A stretch of 64,000 bases of DNA from Acholoe squamosa (taxonomy: Eukaryota; Annelida; Polychaeta; Phyllodocida; Polynoidae): the NCBI GenBank assembly GCA_949317995.1, contig OX439051.1, positions 40,303,250 through 40,367,249 on the forward strand, given 5' to 3'. Of the stretch, positions 24,471 to 37,061 are shown one piece after another (position 1 is the stretch's first letter; the number at the start of each line of letters is the position of its first letter). Position numbers and translations under genes: made by a program. The notes beneath the pieces are model-generated. The model saw only the letters and a list, made by a program, of their open reading frames with translations, had not been told where the DNA came from and did no database searches.

Positions 24471-25096
24471 AACGGTGAAGAAATCCAATGCGAAAGTTAA
24501 TAAAATCTAACCTGTGGTCCTAGTCCTATGTTTGCACTCAGTTTTCATCTTGATTCCAAACTTGTCATGTTATAATATCAAAATCCCAAGAAGTATTCAA
24601 TCCATAGATGAGGAATGCATGTTAATTTTCTCTATTTTGTTCAATATAAATAAAAATCCAATGATTTTTCTACCGAAAGTGAATCGCGGTGCAGCCATTC
24701 CCACCCGCCTCTTTGTCCGACAAAATTGTGTCAGTGGCCCAGATGTGGATATAGGTCAACTTCTTGTCGTACGAGAAAGATGCTGAAAATGTTGGACCGG
24801 CTTGAAAAATCAATGGATTCTTCTTTATTTTGAATATATTGGACATAATAAGTATGGAGGGATCTTATAGACTATCTAAGGATGTGTATGTTTTAATATG
24901 GAGACTTGTCATGGTGGGATTCCATATGAAAAGTGTGTGTAAACACAGCAGTACCGCTCCTGGCCAGGAACAATAACAATGGCTTTGCGCAGAGCGACCC
25001 GGGCACTTACAAAATGTCTTCTCCTTCCTTTATTATGTGGATATCAGGTAAGAAATTAATACAAAATAGAGGAAAAGGTGGTATAAACGCATTATG

Positions 25097-25175
25097 GCAT
25101 AAATATGACAACCCACGGTTTGTATATTGACAATATTGCACTCGCCATACAAACCTTGGGCTGTCATATTTATGC
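25097..25175. repeat. 29-bp inverted repeat (hairpin)
   Basis: GCATAAATATGACAACCCAC at 25097 is mirrored by the segment ending at 25175, with 27 of 29 positions pairing and a 21-bp loop. It could be a small MITE core. Weaker inverted similarity (ATTAATAC / GCATTAAT) extends outward. Confidence 0.8.
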
Positions 25176-26671
25176 TATATTGCATTAATATGGAATGACT
25201 TTAGTGGAAAACTGAGCATGTTGTGTTCTATGCCTGATTTTACCATACTGCTCTTTTATGATAGCGACTTGGAAATATCTCTTTTTTTTCTATATTTCAC
25301 ATTACATTACAGTGGCCCCGAGAGATTTTTTTTGTTAATATGCTCCCAACATGAGTAGAACTGGAGAAGCTAATATACACATGCAGGGGTTCTGAAAGCA
25401 ATAGCCTCAGAATGCACTAAAGGAAGCAGAATTTGATGATTGACAACCCCTTAGGATTACCTTGCAAATATCTGCCACAGCTGGACTAAGGTGTGATCTA
25501 CAATATCTAGTATCCCTAGAGCTATGCTTGACAGTTCCTATACTGCTATTTGCGTATTAGGCCCACCCTTTTGGGGGTTTCCAAATTTGAGGGACTGGCT
25601 ATTCCAAACATATGACACACACCTGGTATATTATTATGAAACCACTTATTTCAGAAATATGGTTCACATTTGATATCCATTAAAAAGAAGAGGTAGGGAG
25701 TCTAGAAACTCCTCCCTTTCCAGTACTTTTAATCTGCCTGCCATTTCATATGCAGCAAATCTAAGAGTGTGGCTCATACATCTAATCCAATGGCCCATCA
25801 ATACTTTAATAGAATATCTGCATTAAGGGTTCACCATAATCTATAAAGATGTTGGAAGCTATCAATAATTGTATATGTCTTCATGAATACCTCTTTAATA
25901 AGAAATACATAATGGATAATACTACTACCGTCTGGGCAGCTCTCCATTTACAGTGAATAACCCATATCAATGGGCAACACCTCACAACAACCCCAAAATG
26001 AGATGACAAAACAAAAGGTGTCATTTATGGCCATAACACAAAGGCTTCAATTATGACCCAGAAGAAATATGGCACCGACCTCTGACCTTAGTCCCCCTTT
26101 TCCCTCCTGACCACCTCTGTGCAAGGCCCTGCCATAATTCAATACATACCTTGCACCCTTACATATTCAGAGACTGTGAATATTTCTGTGGCTATGATCT
26201 CAGGGGCTGCTGATAATGATTAATGTGTGTAATATGAACACATATGTGAAGCCTACATAGCACAGTCACCCAGCAGCACCTACCCTGGTCACCAGCTCAG
26301 TCATACTGGGGCCTGCTACATAATTGTAGTAAATAGCATAAAGTCCACTTGGCCCATTAAGTACAAGAACGAGGGATAATTTGCTGGGCTAGGGGGATAG
26401 GTTTACGATTGGAGTTTGAACAGGGATGAGCATCTGCTAAATGTAGTTCTAATGTCCTTACCTTACAGAAGCCAATGTGGGATAGAAGCACTGGGTAAAC
26501 ATCTTTCTTTTCTTTTTGTTTTTGAAATGCTGAATGACATGATGTCTCAATATTATAGCTTTAACATATCTCTTTTCATGGCATGAACTCTGACGTCTCT
26601 CTGAAGGATATCCAATAACAAGTAGAATTAAACCCCTTGCAATGCCAGGGCCTGGCATCATCTTATATAAA

Positions 26672-27533
26672 TTTAATATCTATTAGTGTACTTCATGTTC
26701 TGGGTAAAGTTTTAGAAAACTTAATACATAATAAACTGACTACTCATCTAGACAGATATCAAATTTGATCGAAAAACCAAGATGGTTACCAAAAGTCCAA
26801 ATCCACACTTGACTCCATTTCAGTTTTGGTTGATGATGTTCTAAAGCAAAGAAACAATGGAAATATTAGACTAACAGCTTTCATAGATATAAAAAAGGCA
26901 TTTGATCCTGTTAATCACGTGATTTTATTAAGCAAGTTAGAACAATACAGTATTAGAAATAGAAACCTTATTGAAAATTATTTATCTTGTAGGCAGCAAT
27001 GTTCAATAGCAAATCATATACGATCTAGCAAGGCTAACCTCTCTTGTGGAGTCCCCCAGGGCTCAATTTTGGGTCCGCTATTCTTTTTTTTTGTATATTA
27101 ATGACTGTATATCTCCAGATGACACCCATAAAACACTTCTCTATGCTGATGACTGTATTATATGTATCAGGAAAAAGTTTAGACCCTTGAGCAAATAGGC
27201 TTACCACTGCATTAAAAAAAAATCCAGGTTAGGCCTCGGCGACAAATTAACTATGAATGAATTAAAAACAAAAATTATGACTTTTGCTTCCTCGATCAAA
27301 CTTAAGATAAGCCAAAAACCAAAAAATCATTAATGATTTACCATTCAAAATAATTTTATTATTTTGAATGGTAAATCATTAATGAATGTCTCAAGTTCCA
27401 AATACCTGGGTGTTATGCTAGACCCTAAATTGAACTTTAATATGTATCTGAGAAATGTTATTAAAAGTGTATGCTACAAATCCTTGATCTTATACAAAAC
27501 AGGAAGTATTTGTCCATTAAAGCGAGGATAAGA
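26672..27533 (+). pseudogene. LINE reverse-transcriptase fragment, copy 3
   Basis: This is part of a non-LTR retrotransposon RT, truncated at both ends. The best frame (26826-27101) contains AAFIDIKKAFD-type motif A (here TAFIDIKKAFDPVNH), SCGVPQGSILGPLFF, and after a frameshift YADDCI, the catalytic motif C. Downstream words TMNELKTKIMTFAS and SKYLGVMLDPKLNFNMYLRN match the connection region of the full copy at 47-49 kb. There are several frameshifts, a stop in YQI*SKNQ, and a foldback insertion at 27327-27357. It lies between unit V1 and unit Y. Confidence 0.95.
27327..27385. repeat. Perfect 28-bp foldback inside the LINE fragment
   Basis: TCATTAATGATTTACCATTC (27327 on, 28 bp) and its exact inverted copy (27358-27385) are separated by TTT. 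The right arm is the expected RT coding sequence (LNGKSLMN). The left arm plus loop is an extra inverted copy, as expected from template switching during reverse transcription or repair. Confidence 0.95.
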
Positions 27534-27549
27534 ATTTTTTTTCAGACTA

Positions 27550-27725
27550 TCTGCAGTATGGTCAAGTGGACTGCCATTTCTAACATCATGTATCTCTCCA
27601 TCCAAGATAATCTGATGATTGTACACATGTGTGTTCTTGCAAAATGAGAGGCTTACACTGGTGTGAGTGATGGTAGGTTTTTCTATCTCAACAAATATTC
27701 CAGAAGGACAACTCATGAGTAACAT
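27550..27725 (-). pseudogene. CUB-like second-half pseudo-exon (unit Y)
   Basis: The minus-strand frame begins MLLMSCPSGIFVEIEKPTIT and ends near HQIILDG, closely paralogous to the frame at 38330-38510. The pattern P-x-G-x-x-I-E-I...V-S-L-S...I-I-x-D-G fits the second half of a CUB domain (I-x-L-x-F...D-x-I-x-I-x-D-G). The splice donor conserved in unit Z is mutated here (GCAGAT instead of GCAGGT), which supports decay. Confidence 0.4.
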
Positions 27726-28215
27726 GAATAATCACTGCACATTGCCAAAATGGTTTTGTGTTCTGCCCTTAGTGTGACACAAATTACATATAAATGAAAG
27801 AGTCCGACCTTTAGAGCTTTCTATCAGTAACGGTTATACAACTGTATAAGGAGCTTATTTTGGACTTGATAGTTAAGCAATATCTCCTGTAAAGGGAAAA
27901 CAGAATGGATGTAAGCCTTACATTTGTCTCTTTTCCTGATCTCATGCCACTGTCTCATCTAAATGACAATGATGTTTCTTCATGAATAGACATTGGCAAT
28001 CACGAAATCGGACCATATTGCTCATCTCTAATTTGTAATGCTGTGGCTTCAACCTTTGTCAATGGTGATATATACAAATTGATTTAGATTTAATGATTTC
28101 ACTGTGAAAAGGAATAGTATAGAACACTGCAATTTTTAATTTGGTATCAAATCATATCATGTGTATTTATATATGTTACGATATTATGTTGTGTCTTTGA
28201 TAGATTCCAAACCAA

Positions 28216-28978
28216 CCCAGGTAACAAGAAACGTTGAGTGAATGTTGATCAATGTTCACTGATGGTTATTTGGACTAACATTTGTTGAAAAACATTGTTT
28301 CAAAGTTTATTTGTGGTTTTTAAGAAAACGTTATTTCATTGATGTTGTTTAACATTGAAAAAGAAGTATAGGAAATAACGTTTTTTCCAAACAAGAAGTG
28401 TTGATCAACATTCAGAATATAGACTCAAAACAATGTTGACTTAACTGGCCAAAGAAACATTGATTCAGCGTCATTTCATGGTTCCAACATGTCTCACCAG
28501 GGGGCAGTAAATATGTGATGTGACTTGGTGGTCCATGGTATAGTAAATACCCTTATTGAAATATTTGAGTTTGTATAAGCCATTTATATTGTGTCTCCCC
28601 TTACAAATCAATGTGCTGCTCCTCTGAAACTTGAGGTGCACGAGACCTTTGCAAATTGGGATTTATGTACCATTGGAGCATAAACAGATGGGGGAAAATA
28701 AATCAAATATATCAGTAAAGTAGAAATAAAGTTAGTTCCCCACGACAATATAAAGGCTTTGTAGAGAGTTAGACATGGTTGTCTCTAGGTTAATTTAACA
28801 TCATTTTGATGCAAATCTTCATGAAGATCCTATCGTTAAATCAACGTTTTTTTTCGACATCAATTCAATGTTGGTTTGAGTCCACAAAGTGGGGTAAAGC
28901 TGAACCATCTTTGAAGATGTTGTCAACTCGGATATGACATTTATTTGATGTTAAAATAACCTCATTTTGTTACCTGGG
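28216..28978. mobile_element. TIR element with CCCAGGTAACAA ends
   Basis: CCCAGGTAACAA (28216-28227) is mirrored exactly by TTGTTACCTGGG (28967-28978). The paralogous sites at about 19.01 and 39.30 kb lack the insertion. The interior repeats variants of TGTTGATCAACATT and AACGTT. There is no transposase frame. The target duplication is unclear (AA at most). Confidence 0.75.
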
Positions 28979-29084
28979 AATAGAAGCAAGTGAAGAGATG
29001 GCCCTATTCTTGCAGCTTTATAGAAGTGGAGAGTACCAGGCAGAAGGATGGCTATAAGGGGCATATGTGGGTCAGGGCAGACCA

Positions 29085-29205
29085 GCTCTCTTATCACACT
29101 CCTGTCTGTCGTAGCACCCACTACTTAAGGATAATTTGTTGAAATCAATAGCACTGATCCTGAACCCACAACATTCCTTTAGATTGATTCACCACTTACA
29201 TCCGA
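29085..29205 (-). pseudogene. CUB-like pseudo-exon (unit Y)
   Basis: This is the paralogue of 39392-39517. The minus strand retains a degraded Y-P core followed by a stop where the others read YPSG, and the CPDPHxPLIAILL word in a second frame. It is a decayed relic. Confidence 0.3.
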
Positions 29206-29460
29206 TGCCTATTCTATGGTCAGTCTTCAATTTTCCCCTGAATGCATGCATCTTGCTTCGCTTACCTGGACTGCCTACCCTCCTCTACAGATGTGATGGC
29301 ATGATGGCTATAGGGAGCAGAACCTTCTTCTGCTAAATTTCCATAATTAATAATCTTCTGTCTCCATAGATGTACTGTAGTTCTTTTTTTATACCTCTAG
29401 ATGGGTGATAGATTGAGTATGTTGATAATATGTTAATGATTGAGTAAAAAGAAATTAGAA

Positions 29461-29612
29461 AATTTATAAATGAGAATTAAGAAATGACCTGCAGCCAGTT
29501 TATTTTGTTTTATTGTAAATTGTGTGGATACAATTTATAAATAAGAATTAGGAAATGACCTGCAGCCAGTGTATAAAATTTAGTTTTATTGTAAATTGTG
29601 TGGATACAATTT
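29461..29612 (+). repeat. ~71-bp tandem duplication
   Basis: AATTTATAAATGAGAATTAA starts at 29461 and its near copy at 29532. Both contain GAAATGACCTGCAGCCAGT and TTTTATTGTAAATTGTGTGG. The second copy has a few extra bases. Confidence 0.9.
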
Positions 29613-30280
29613 TAAGCTTTCAAAACATTAAAGGTCTAGGTTGGTAATTTTAATCCCAACTAACCCTACAATAAGTTATTGTTAAGTTGATATCTTGGAT
29701 ATCTAATGCATGCATTCTGATTAAATGATAATGAATTTGGACTTCAAGACACAACAATTGAAACATGTTAACTCACATATCTCAAAGAGTAGATTTTGTA
29801 GGATAAACAGCAACCTTACTTGAAGGTAGAAGAAAAAAGGGTAAGAAAAAAACCATTGCAGTCAATGAAAATACTGTTTCCTTGTCCATTTCATTAAGAT
29901 GAACCTAATATAAAACTGACCAAGGAAATGAGATATTTTCTAAAACATAATCCTGATGATCTGCATGCTCAATGGAATGTCACACATGACACCCGTCATT
30001 CACTCCCTGCTTTTGAAAAGCTGATGACAAAAGCTGTGATCAAAAGGAAATTTCTATCAGCCTCCATTGGATAACTACTTAATTGGGTTCAATACATTCC
30101 AAATCATAGCATCAAGAAAACTAGATGCAAAGTGAGTGAGTAATGGGAGTTTAAAGACAAACGCTGCCCAGTACACAGAAGCCACCTGGTGGCAGAAATT
30201 AGAACTCATCTCTTCTACTGTTTTAATGATTTTTTCCCACCCTAAACTGGACCACTTTACCTGTACATGTTTTTTTTTTT

Positions 30281-30884
30281 TCAGATCATTTCTGATCATG
30301 ATAGTTACACTGGAGACATTTATGCCATTTGTATTCCCATAAGACCCTATAGTTAAGGGGAAATTAATATTTTAACTTTTTCTTTTCAACAGTGACCCCC
30401 TATTTTTCTTTTTTCAAAATGTTCTTATAGATGTCCTGTTTCTATCCAGAGGGTCTTGTAGAAAAATCAGCAGAGGGTCAGTATTTATGAGACATGACAT
30501 GAAAAATAGTTTTTACCATCTGTTTCTATAGTTAAGGCATTTAACACTCAATGTGTTCTACTGTAAAAGTAAGCACCCTTTTTATTCAGATCATTTCTGA
30601 TCATGATAGTTACACTGGAGACATTTATGCCATTTGTATTCCCATAAGACCCTATAGTTAAGGGGAAATTAATATTTTAACTTTTTCTTTTCAACAGTGA
30701 CCCCCTATTTTTCTTTTTTCAAAATGTTCTTATAGATGTCCTGTTTCTATCCAGAGGGTCTTGTAGAAAAATCAGCAGAGGGTCAGTATTTATGAGACAT
30801 GACATGAAAAATAGTTTTTACCATCTGTTTCTATAGTTAAGGCATTTAACACTCAATGTTTTCTACTGTAAAAGTAAGCACCCT
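30281..30884 (+). repeat. 305-bp tandem duplication
   Basis: The segment starting TCAGATCATTTCTGATCATG at 30281 restarts at 30586 and runs to 30884. By eye the two are identical except near AATGTGTTCTAC versus AATGTTTTCTAC, so the duplication is recent. It is non-coding. Confidence 0.95.
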
Positions 30885-33455
30885 GACACCGTGGATTTTT
30901 TTGCACTTTCTTATTGTTGATATATCAAACTAATGTAATCCAGAGTTCTTTGAGATTGTCAGCAGCAGAACCCGATCTTGGCATCTGGTAGCATTTGTCT
31001 TTAATGCCATTCTGACTGCTATTTTTTGGGCTTGCTTCATTGCTAGCACATCTCCTATTTTTACAGATCAGATAGAGAATAGCAGAGGGGGTAGCTATTC
31101 ACTCACGCCCACAAAGGTGTACAAAATCATGCTTCCTGTGACCATAAGTTTCATCGATTTATATCAATGTTTTAAGTAATATTACTTTTCACATTGAATC
31201 TAGCAAGGCTAATTCCTTCTAGTGCCATACTTAATAATTATTGCTGAACTGTAAAGAGACTGTTTAAGGGCATCATGCATCTTTTAAACCATATCATGAA
31301 TAGCAACCATCTATGAAAGAACATTGTCATGTTGAATGCCCAAGATACAAGATAAGACAGCACTGTGCAAACACACTCTTGTTGAGGCCAAACGTGTCAC
31401 CCGAGATGTGGTCAATACAGCCTAACTACACAGGGGTTACCCCTTGATATCTTGTTATAGGACCTTGTCAGCAGAGTCTAAATCCCATCAGAATAGGTCT
31501 TTTATACTGCCCTGTGATCAGGGTTGACTGTAGCTGCACTCTAAAACTTGCAGTCAGAATAATGGTGGAATCATTGTCCAAAAGTTGCCAGAGATCCATC
31601 ATTATTTTTACAGAGATTCCTTGTACCTTTGTATTGCTGCCTGGGGCTCATGTACAAACTACACTAGTTCATTGCAATATGATTACAGTGGTGTACTGTT
31701 TAGTTTTACAAGGATCCCTCATAGGTTTAACAGTCATTTTTACAGTGTGGTTTTGTGGACAGGAGAGCACCCCGTGTATAAACACAGACTGTTTGGCAGC
31801 AAGTTGGACTCTTCCGTGGGTTCCCTTCCTATCCTGTAAAACACCATTGCAGGCTGCCATCTCTTAGTACTGGCAACCATGCCAGCTATCAATCACATTG
31901 GATCCTCTCAAAGCTACCTCTTAAATAAGAAACCAATGATAATAGATAACACTACTGATGTCCAGCTGCCCAATCAGAGCAAATTATATCCATCAATAAT
32001 AGAGGACTAACAGTTGTGAGCAGATAGAAAGGGTAACCTATAAAAGGACCTATAGGGTACCCTCCTCTTTGACTGCTCTGATGTCATCTTTAATAACATA
32101 AGATTACAAGCAAATAACTCCAGGAAGACTTAGGGTTTAGACTCTATGACCCAAACTCCTCTCATAATCTCTACAAAAACGTGTTCTACTCCTCCCATAC
32201 TATATATTATAGAGACAATTAGTTCTCCATAGTAAAGCTTGGCATCAATCATCATATTATGTGTAATAAAAGTGCTAATGGCGATAAGTCATTCAGTAGT
32301 ACCTACACTGGTCCCCTACTCACATGCACTGGTGCATTGTTATAGTTGAAAACAAAATGAGATATTTCACCATGTCTTTTTCTAGTCCAAGGAAACAGCC
32401 CAACAGACAAGAGGTGATGAATGAAGTGATATGGATTATCAAGGTATTATAAGCTTTAGATGTGAAGAGGTTTTAGTTTACATGATGTTGGACAATATAT
32501 GGATTGAAAAGGATCGAAAATACACCCATGCCTCTTAGTATGATATTTAGTCAAGATTTAAACAAAGCCAAAGCTGTGCATAACCTACAAGCTGATCATA
32601 AGGTTGTTAATAATATGTTGATCAGATGTTCTAGAATGTGTCTAAGTTGTGGACATGGCCATATTTAAAGGCTAGAGGCATGATGGTCCCATCATGTTGT
32701 CATTAATTGGGGAGATAGGAGCAAATACTGGCTGAGCGCCAAGGATGCTGGCTAAGCATTGGGATGTTGGCTCGATGGTGCCAAACATAGCAAGACTTTT
32801 TTTTCCTACTCGTAAGCTATCATAGCAGAGGATTTAGTACAGATGGAACTTTTTCAAAACCAGGCAAATATTCCTCCTTATAGTACATTGGGTGGTATCA
32901 AATGATATTTCTTTCTCTCCTTCAAACTATCACTCCCAACACTCGGTTAGGATCATTACACACATTTCTTCAAATGATATTGTCATGCAATCTTTCAAGA
33001 ATGACTGCAAAATCTTGCTATATCAAAATAAATGCTGTTTTAACAAGCACAGCTCCTTTGAACAACAGGCCTCACCAAAACTTCCCAGGTCTGATTTGTT
33101 TACCCTCCACCCAAGATTAGTCCATTCCTACCCCGTCCTATATGGCTCTGTCTTGCTCAGTGAACAGCTCATAAGGTTACCATGCCCTCACTAAGGGTAA
33201 CATGCCCTCACTAAGGGCAAACACACATAGAGGTAGGCAAGAATTACTATAACCACAAGAATGGTTCTTATAACGTATCTAACATAATAATGATAAATTA
33301 GAAAACCACTCCCTTATTTTTGGTGAATCAACAGTGATTTTCCATGGAATACCAGTTATGTACATTTAGAAAATGATATTCTACTAAGAATTCTTTCCAT
33401 TATGATTTCTCATTTCTCTACTGTTCTAAGAATATGTTACCTGATATAGAAAATA

Positions 33456-33655
33456 CTGTATTCATTCTAATAGGCGCACACCCCACCTTTAAGGACATCA
33501 AATCCTGCAAATGCAGTGCAATAACAGAGATTTTAGGGCAAAACAATGATTTTTAGGCTTTAGGGGGTGTGCTTATTAGAATTGATTTTGTATTGATGTT
33601 TTGAGCATCTAACAATTTAATTTTTGCACATGTGCGCTTATTAGAATGAATACGG
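33456..33655. mobile_element. 200-bp MITE with TA target duplication
   Basis: Inverted ends CTGTATTCATTCTAATAGGC and, inverted, CCGTATTCATTCTAATAAGC pair over about 24 bp. TA flanks both sides. The paralogous sequence at 43755-43775 reads GAAAATATTAGATAGC with a single TA, i.e. the empty site. This fits a Tc1/mariner-type non-autonomous element. Confidence 0.9.
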
Positions 33656-35303
33656 TATTAGATAGCAAGACGGTAAGGGCTAGATATAACAGTAATCAAC
33701 CACTTTTATTTATTTCTATATCACACCTTCTTTCCAACAAAAAAAGGCAGAGCTTCATTTTGGACACACAGCCTATTTCCCACATGAATAAGAGGGACTT
33801 TAATATCCCAAATCCACATTACAACATCGTATTGAGGTTCCTATACAATGGAGGAGCATGCCCCTTGTTCCCTAACCTTACCCACTGCACATTGCCCTAC
33901 AAGCCTGTCCAAGCTCTGGTCTAAAGTCCACAAAAGCCATCCTCCATATTTCAATCACTGACAGGGACCAGTTGTGTGAACTCATCTCTCAGGCTGTCAA
34001 TGGTGAGAGTGGTTATTGATTTTTGGATGTTTAATATCAACCTCCATTCACAGCCTCTACACCAAGGCCACAGCCCCAGGGAACCTACCCTGACTGGCTG
34101 ACCAGTAGTACAGGGGTTTGTTTTACAACCTTTATTTGTGATAAAAAATGCTTTCATATCTTGAAATTCATCACCTCCTTTGGCAATTAACCTTACTACC
34201 CCTTCTCCTTTCAAACACCTGATGCTGCTGTCACTGGCATGCTCCAGGCACATGATAACTGTGCAAAAGGCTGAATTAATATACATAACAAGGACATGAC
34301 CACAGAAGAAAATAGCGGCGTTTCATACCTGTGTCCCAAATGATCTATTTTAAAATAAATCACGGTCATGTACATGGAATGGTAACATGACAATAACTCA
34401 TGACAGCAGGGCAACCTGATGACTGTATCTGGTTTCAATTCACATTTATTAACCATTGAAGGTATTGTTAACAGGTGGCAGATGAACATGTCAATTTTAA
34501 CCAAAGTCTATTCTAGGATGCCTTATTGCAAATACATTGTATCACCCTTATGGGGACTTAAATATCAAATATTTTCTGCCTTTATAGGAAATTAGAATCT
34601 ATTGGCATTGATCAGATACAGAATGGAAAATACCGCCTCAACATATTATTACAAAATTGTTAAAAATGGAAGGGGGGCAAGGATTAATCCCCAACAATGC
34701 ACTTCATTGGTGCATCATGACGACTAATTGGCATGATGCACTACTCCATATCATATTACAAACAAACACATGCCTGCATAATGATGGATAGAAGTGTCAT
34801 GTAATCAACAATTTCAGAAAATGAGACATGCAAGGAAACATGATCTTGTTACACCTGCAGATCTGAGTAGTGCTAGCCATGAATTGATAGGCCTCTGATC
34901 AGGTTGAAAGAGTGCGGTTTTAGCAGATCTGGTTTCAGCTTGCATTAATGGTGTAACAAATATGATTGGGACATGGGAGGAGCTTTGGATTTGTCTTCAT
35001 GTTATTCTGTACTGGAGAAATGGTGTAATATAATGACTCTCTTTTGGTAAAGGTGAAGGATATCAGATGCACCCAAAAAGTCATCTTTTCAAATAAAAAT
35101 TGCACAACAAAAATGTATTCCCCCCAAGTTTGAAGACTTGCAAATTCAATTGTCTTTATGCTAGATAAGTAACCAGATATTATGTTTATCTATTTGTATT
35201 TTCTTAAATGATGAGATCATAATCGGTAGGTAAGTAATGGTTATAACATAATTATGCTGAAAGTGATGATACAGGCAAAAGAAAGCTTTTCCCAATGCAA
35301 GGC

Positions 35304-35308
<5 letters not shown>

Positions 35309-35356
<48 letters not shown>
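35309..35356. repeat. (AT)n microsatellite
   Basis: About 24 AT dinucleotides directly abut the left end of the 1.7-kb TIR element. Confidence 0.98.
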
Positions 35357-35358
<2 letters not shown>

Positions 35359-37061
35359 GTGGGGCTCCAGAAAATGTCCATTAAGCAAATTTGTCATGTT
35401 TTCTTTAATAACTCTGTAATAAGATCATTTCAGGTGATGGTTACAAAGATTTCAATGAGTACTTATGTAATAACTAAGGAATAAATTATATTTTTCCTGT
35501 TATTTTCTGAATTTACCCATATTTTGCTTGAAAAATACCAAAAAATCCATGTCCCCTGAGAAAAAATGATTTTCATTCAATTTTTTTCTCTATTCACATT
35601 GTATTAACCCATTTTGCAATTAATACAACATATTTTAGAGACCCTTCTGTACATCACCGTGAATTTTCAAGAAAATTTTCAAATTTTTTCATTATCTAAT
35701 GAAAATCTTTAAAAATAGAGTTTTTCTCATAAAATCATGTTTTTATTTAAAAAATGTGTTATCTATATGAATAGAATGCGTTTGAGGTAGTTTTTTTGAC
35801 AGTATGTAGAAGTCTGACACCCACATATTGGAGCAGATATGCAAAAATCTGAATATTTTACTGTTTTCTCTCCATAAATGAGGCCCAAAGAGGCGTAGAA
35901 AAATGACCCTTTTAAGGCTATTTTCTTTGGGGAATAATTTATTATATAAATATAAGGCATATAAAGATGAAATTCAGTTGACACTGTGTGGTGGGGGCCT
36001 GGAAAGGATCTTGCCATTTGATTCCGGAAATTCCACTTCAAAGTATGATAAAAGACAGAAAATTGAAAATGTTACGTTCATCAGATTTATGTTACGTTCA
36101 TCGGATTCACATGGATGATTTACCTCTAATTTGCCTAATTCTTCAATAATAGTTAAAACAAATATCAATAGGGTACCCAAGTAGTGAACTGCACCAGCTA
36201 GTGTAAGAATTTTTTCAATGTAGATTATTGTTTTGCTGTAATAGGAATGCAATCATAAATGTTACGTTCATCAGATTTTTGGTGTTACGTTCATCAGACT
36301 GTTACGTTCATCGGAGAAACTGATGATAGCATATGTATGGCATAAATCATCCATGAAGAAAATTTTAAACAACCAGTAAACCTGAGAAAATCAACCTAAT
36401 CAGCATGGGATATGAATTTTCCAGATAGATATATTCTTTAAGGAGATATTTCATGATTTCCCCCAAAAATGTTACGTTCATCAGATTCAGGCTAATGACT
36501 TATCAAAGATAAAATCCTTTATAATGCATAAATAGATCAAAGAAATATCTTTAGGTATAGCTAATAAAAGTGAATACAATCATTTCCAATTGTCAGTTAG
36601 TGGAACATTGTTCAATTTTATATTTTTTTTTGTTGTTTACAAGAATTTTTAAATGAACTTAGAGCAAATCCATCATTTTCTCAATTTACCTGATATTTTA
36701 AGCATGACACAAGATATGTGGAAACGAAGGAAAAATTTATATATGATATTCTGTGCATAGAAGAGATACATCTCTACCAGGTTCCAGTGAATATATATCA
36801 TGGTATATTGTTTGAAAATCATTTTTCCACAATTTTATCTCATTTAATCAAATCTGATGAACGTAACACCCCTCTTAATGCTTAAAATATATGCATTTTG
36901 AGCTAAAAAATAGAAAATGATGGAAAAATCCCAACTTCACAATATTTACCATTCTCATGGCTTATCACCTCCTCCACAGACATGTAAAACTATAGAAGTC
37001 TAAGGGTATTTAAAAAATTTGATCATTTTTTCTCAAAATTGGACATTTTCTGGAGCCCCAC

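Larger units (their letters stand above)
24030..26671. repeat. Segmental duplication unit V1
   Basis: This unit is paralogous to 49.8-53.3 kb. Anchors are ATAATCATTTGA with ATCGATCTGTTTCTTG (24049; 49837), AAAGATGTTGG(A/C)AGCT (25843; 50550), CCCCAAAATGAGATGACAA (25990; 52053) and GCCAATGTGGGATA(G/T)AAG (26470; 52947). The 49.8-kb copy contains two later insertions, at 50684 and 53038, that are absent here. No gene is supported. Confidence 0.75.
27534..35260. repeat. Segmental duplication unit Y
   Basis: This unit is paralogous to unit Z (37.8-45.4 kb), best over 32.88-34.64 versus 43.14-44.77 kb, where the two align nearly continuously. Its last part (34.66-35.25 kb) also matches 16.55-17.13 kb. 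Insertions present here but absent in Z include the 200-bp element at 33456, the 763-bp TIR element at 28216 and the 305-bp duplication at 30281. No intact gene is seen. Confidence 0.8.

Noticed and set aside
35161..35484. Frames with Tyr-Ile repeats
   Set aside because: They are translations of (AT)n microsatellite.
36284..36330. Hammerhead ribozyme (GAAACTGATGA)
   Set aside because: The CTGATGA and GAAA elements are in the wrong order and no three-stem fold can be drawn.
36071..36487. GTTACGTTCATC repeats as a CRISPR array
   Set aside because: Spacing is irregular, the word is only about 15 bp, one copy is inverted, and the context is an animal transposon.
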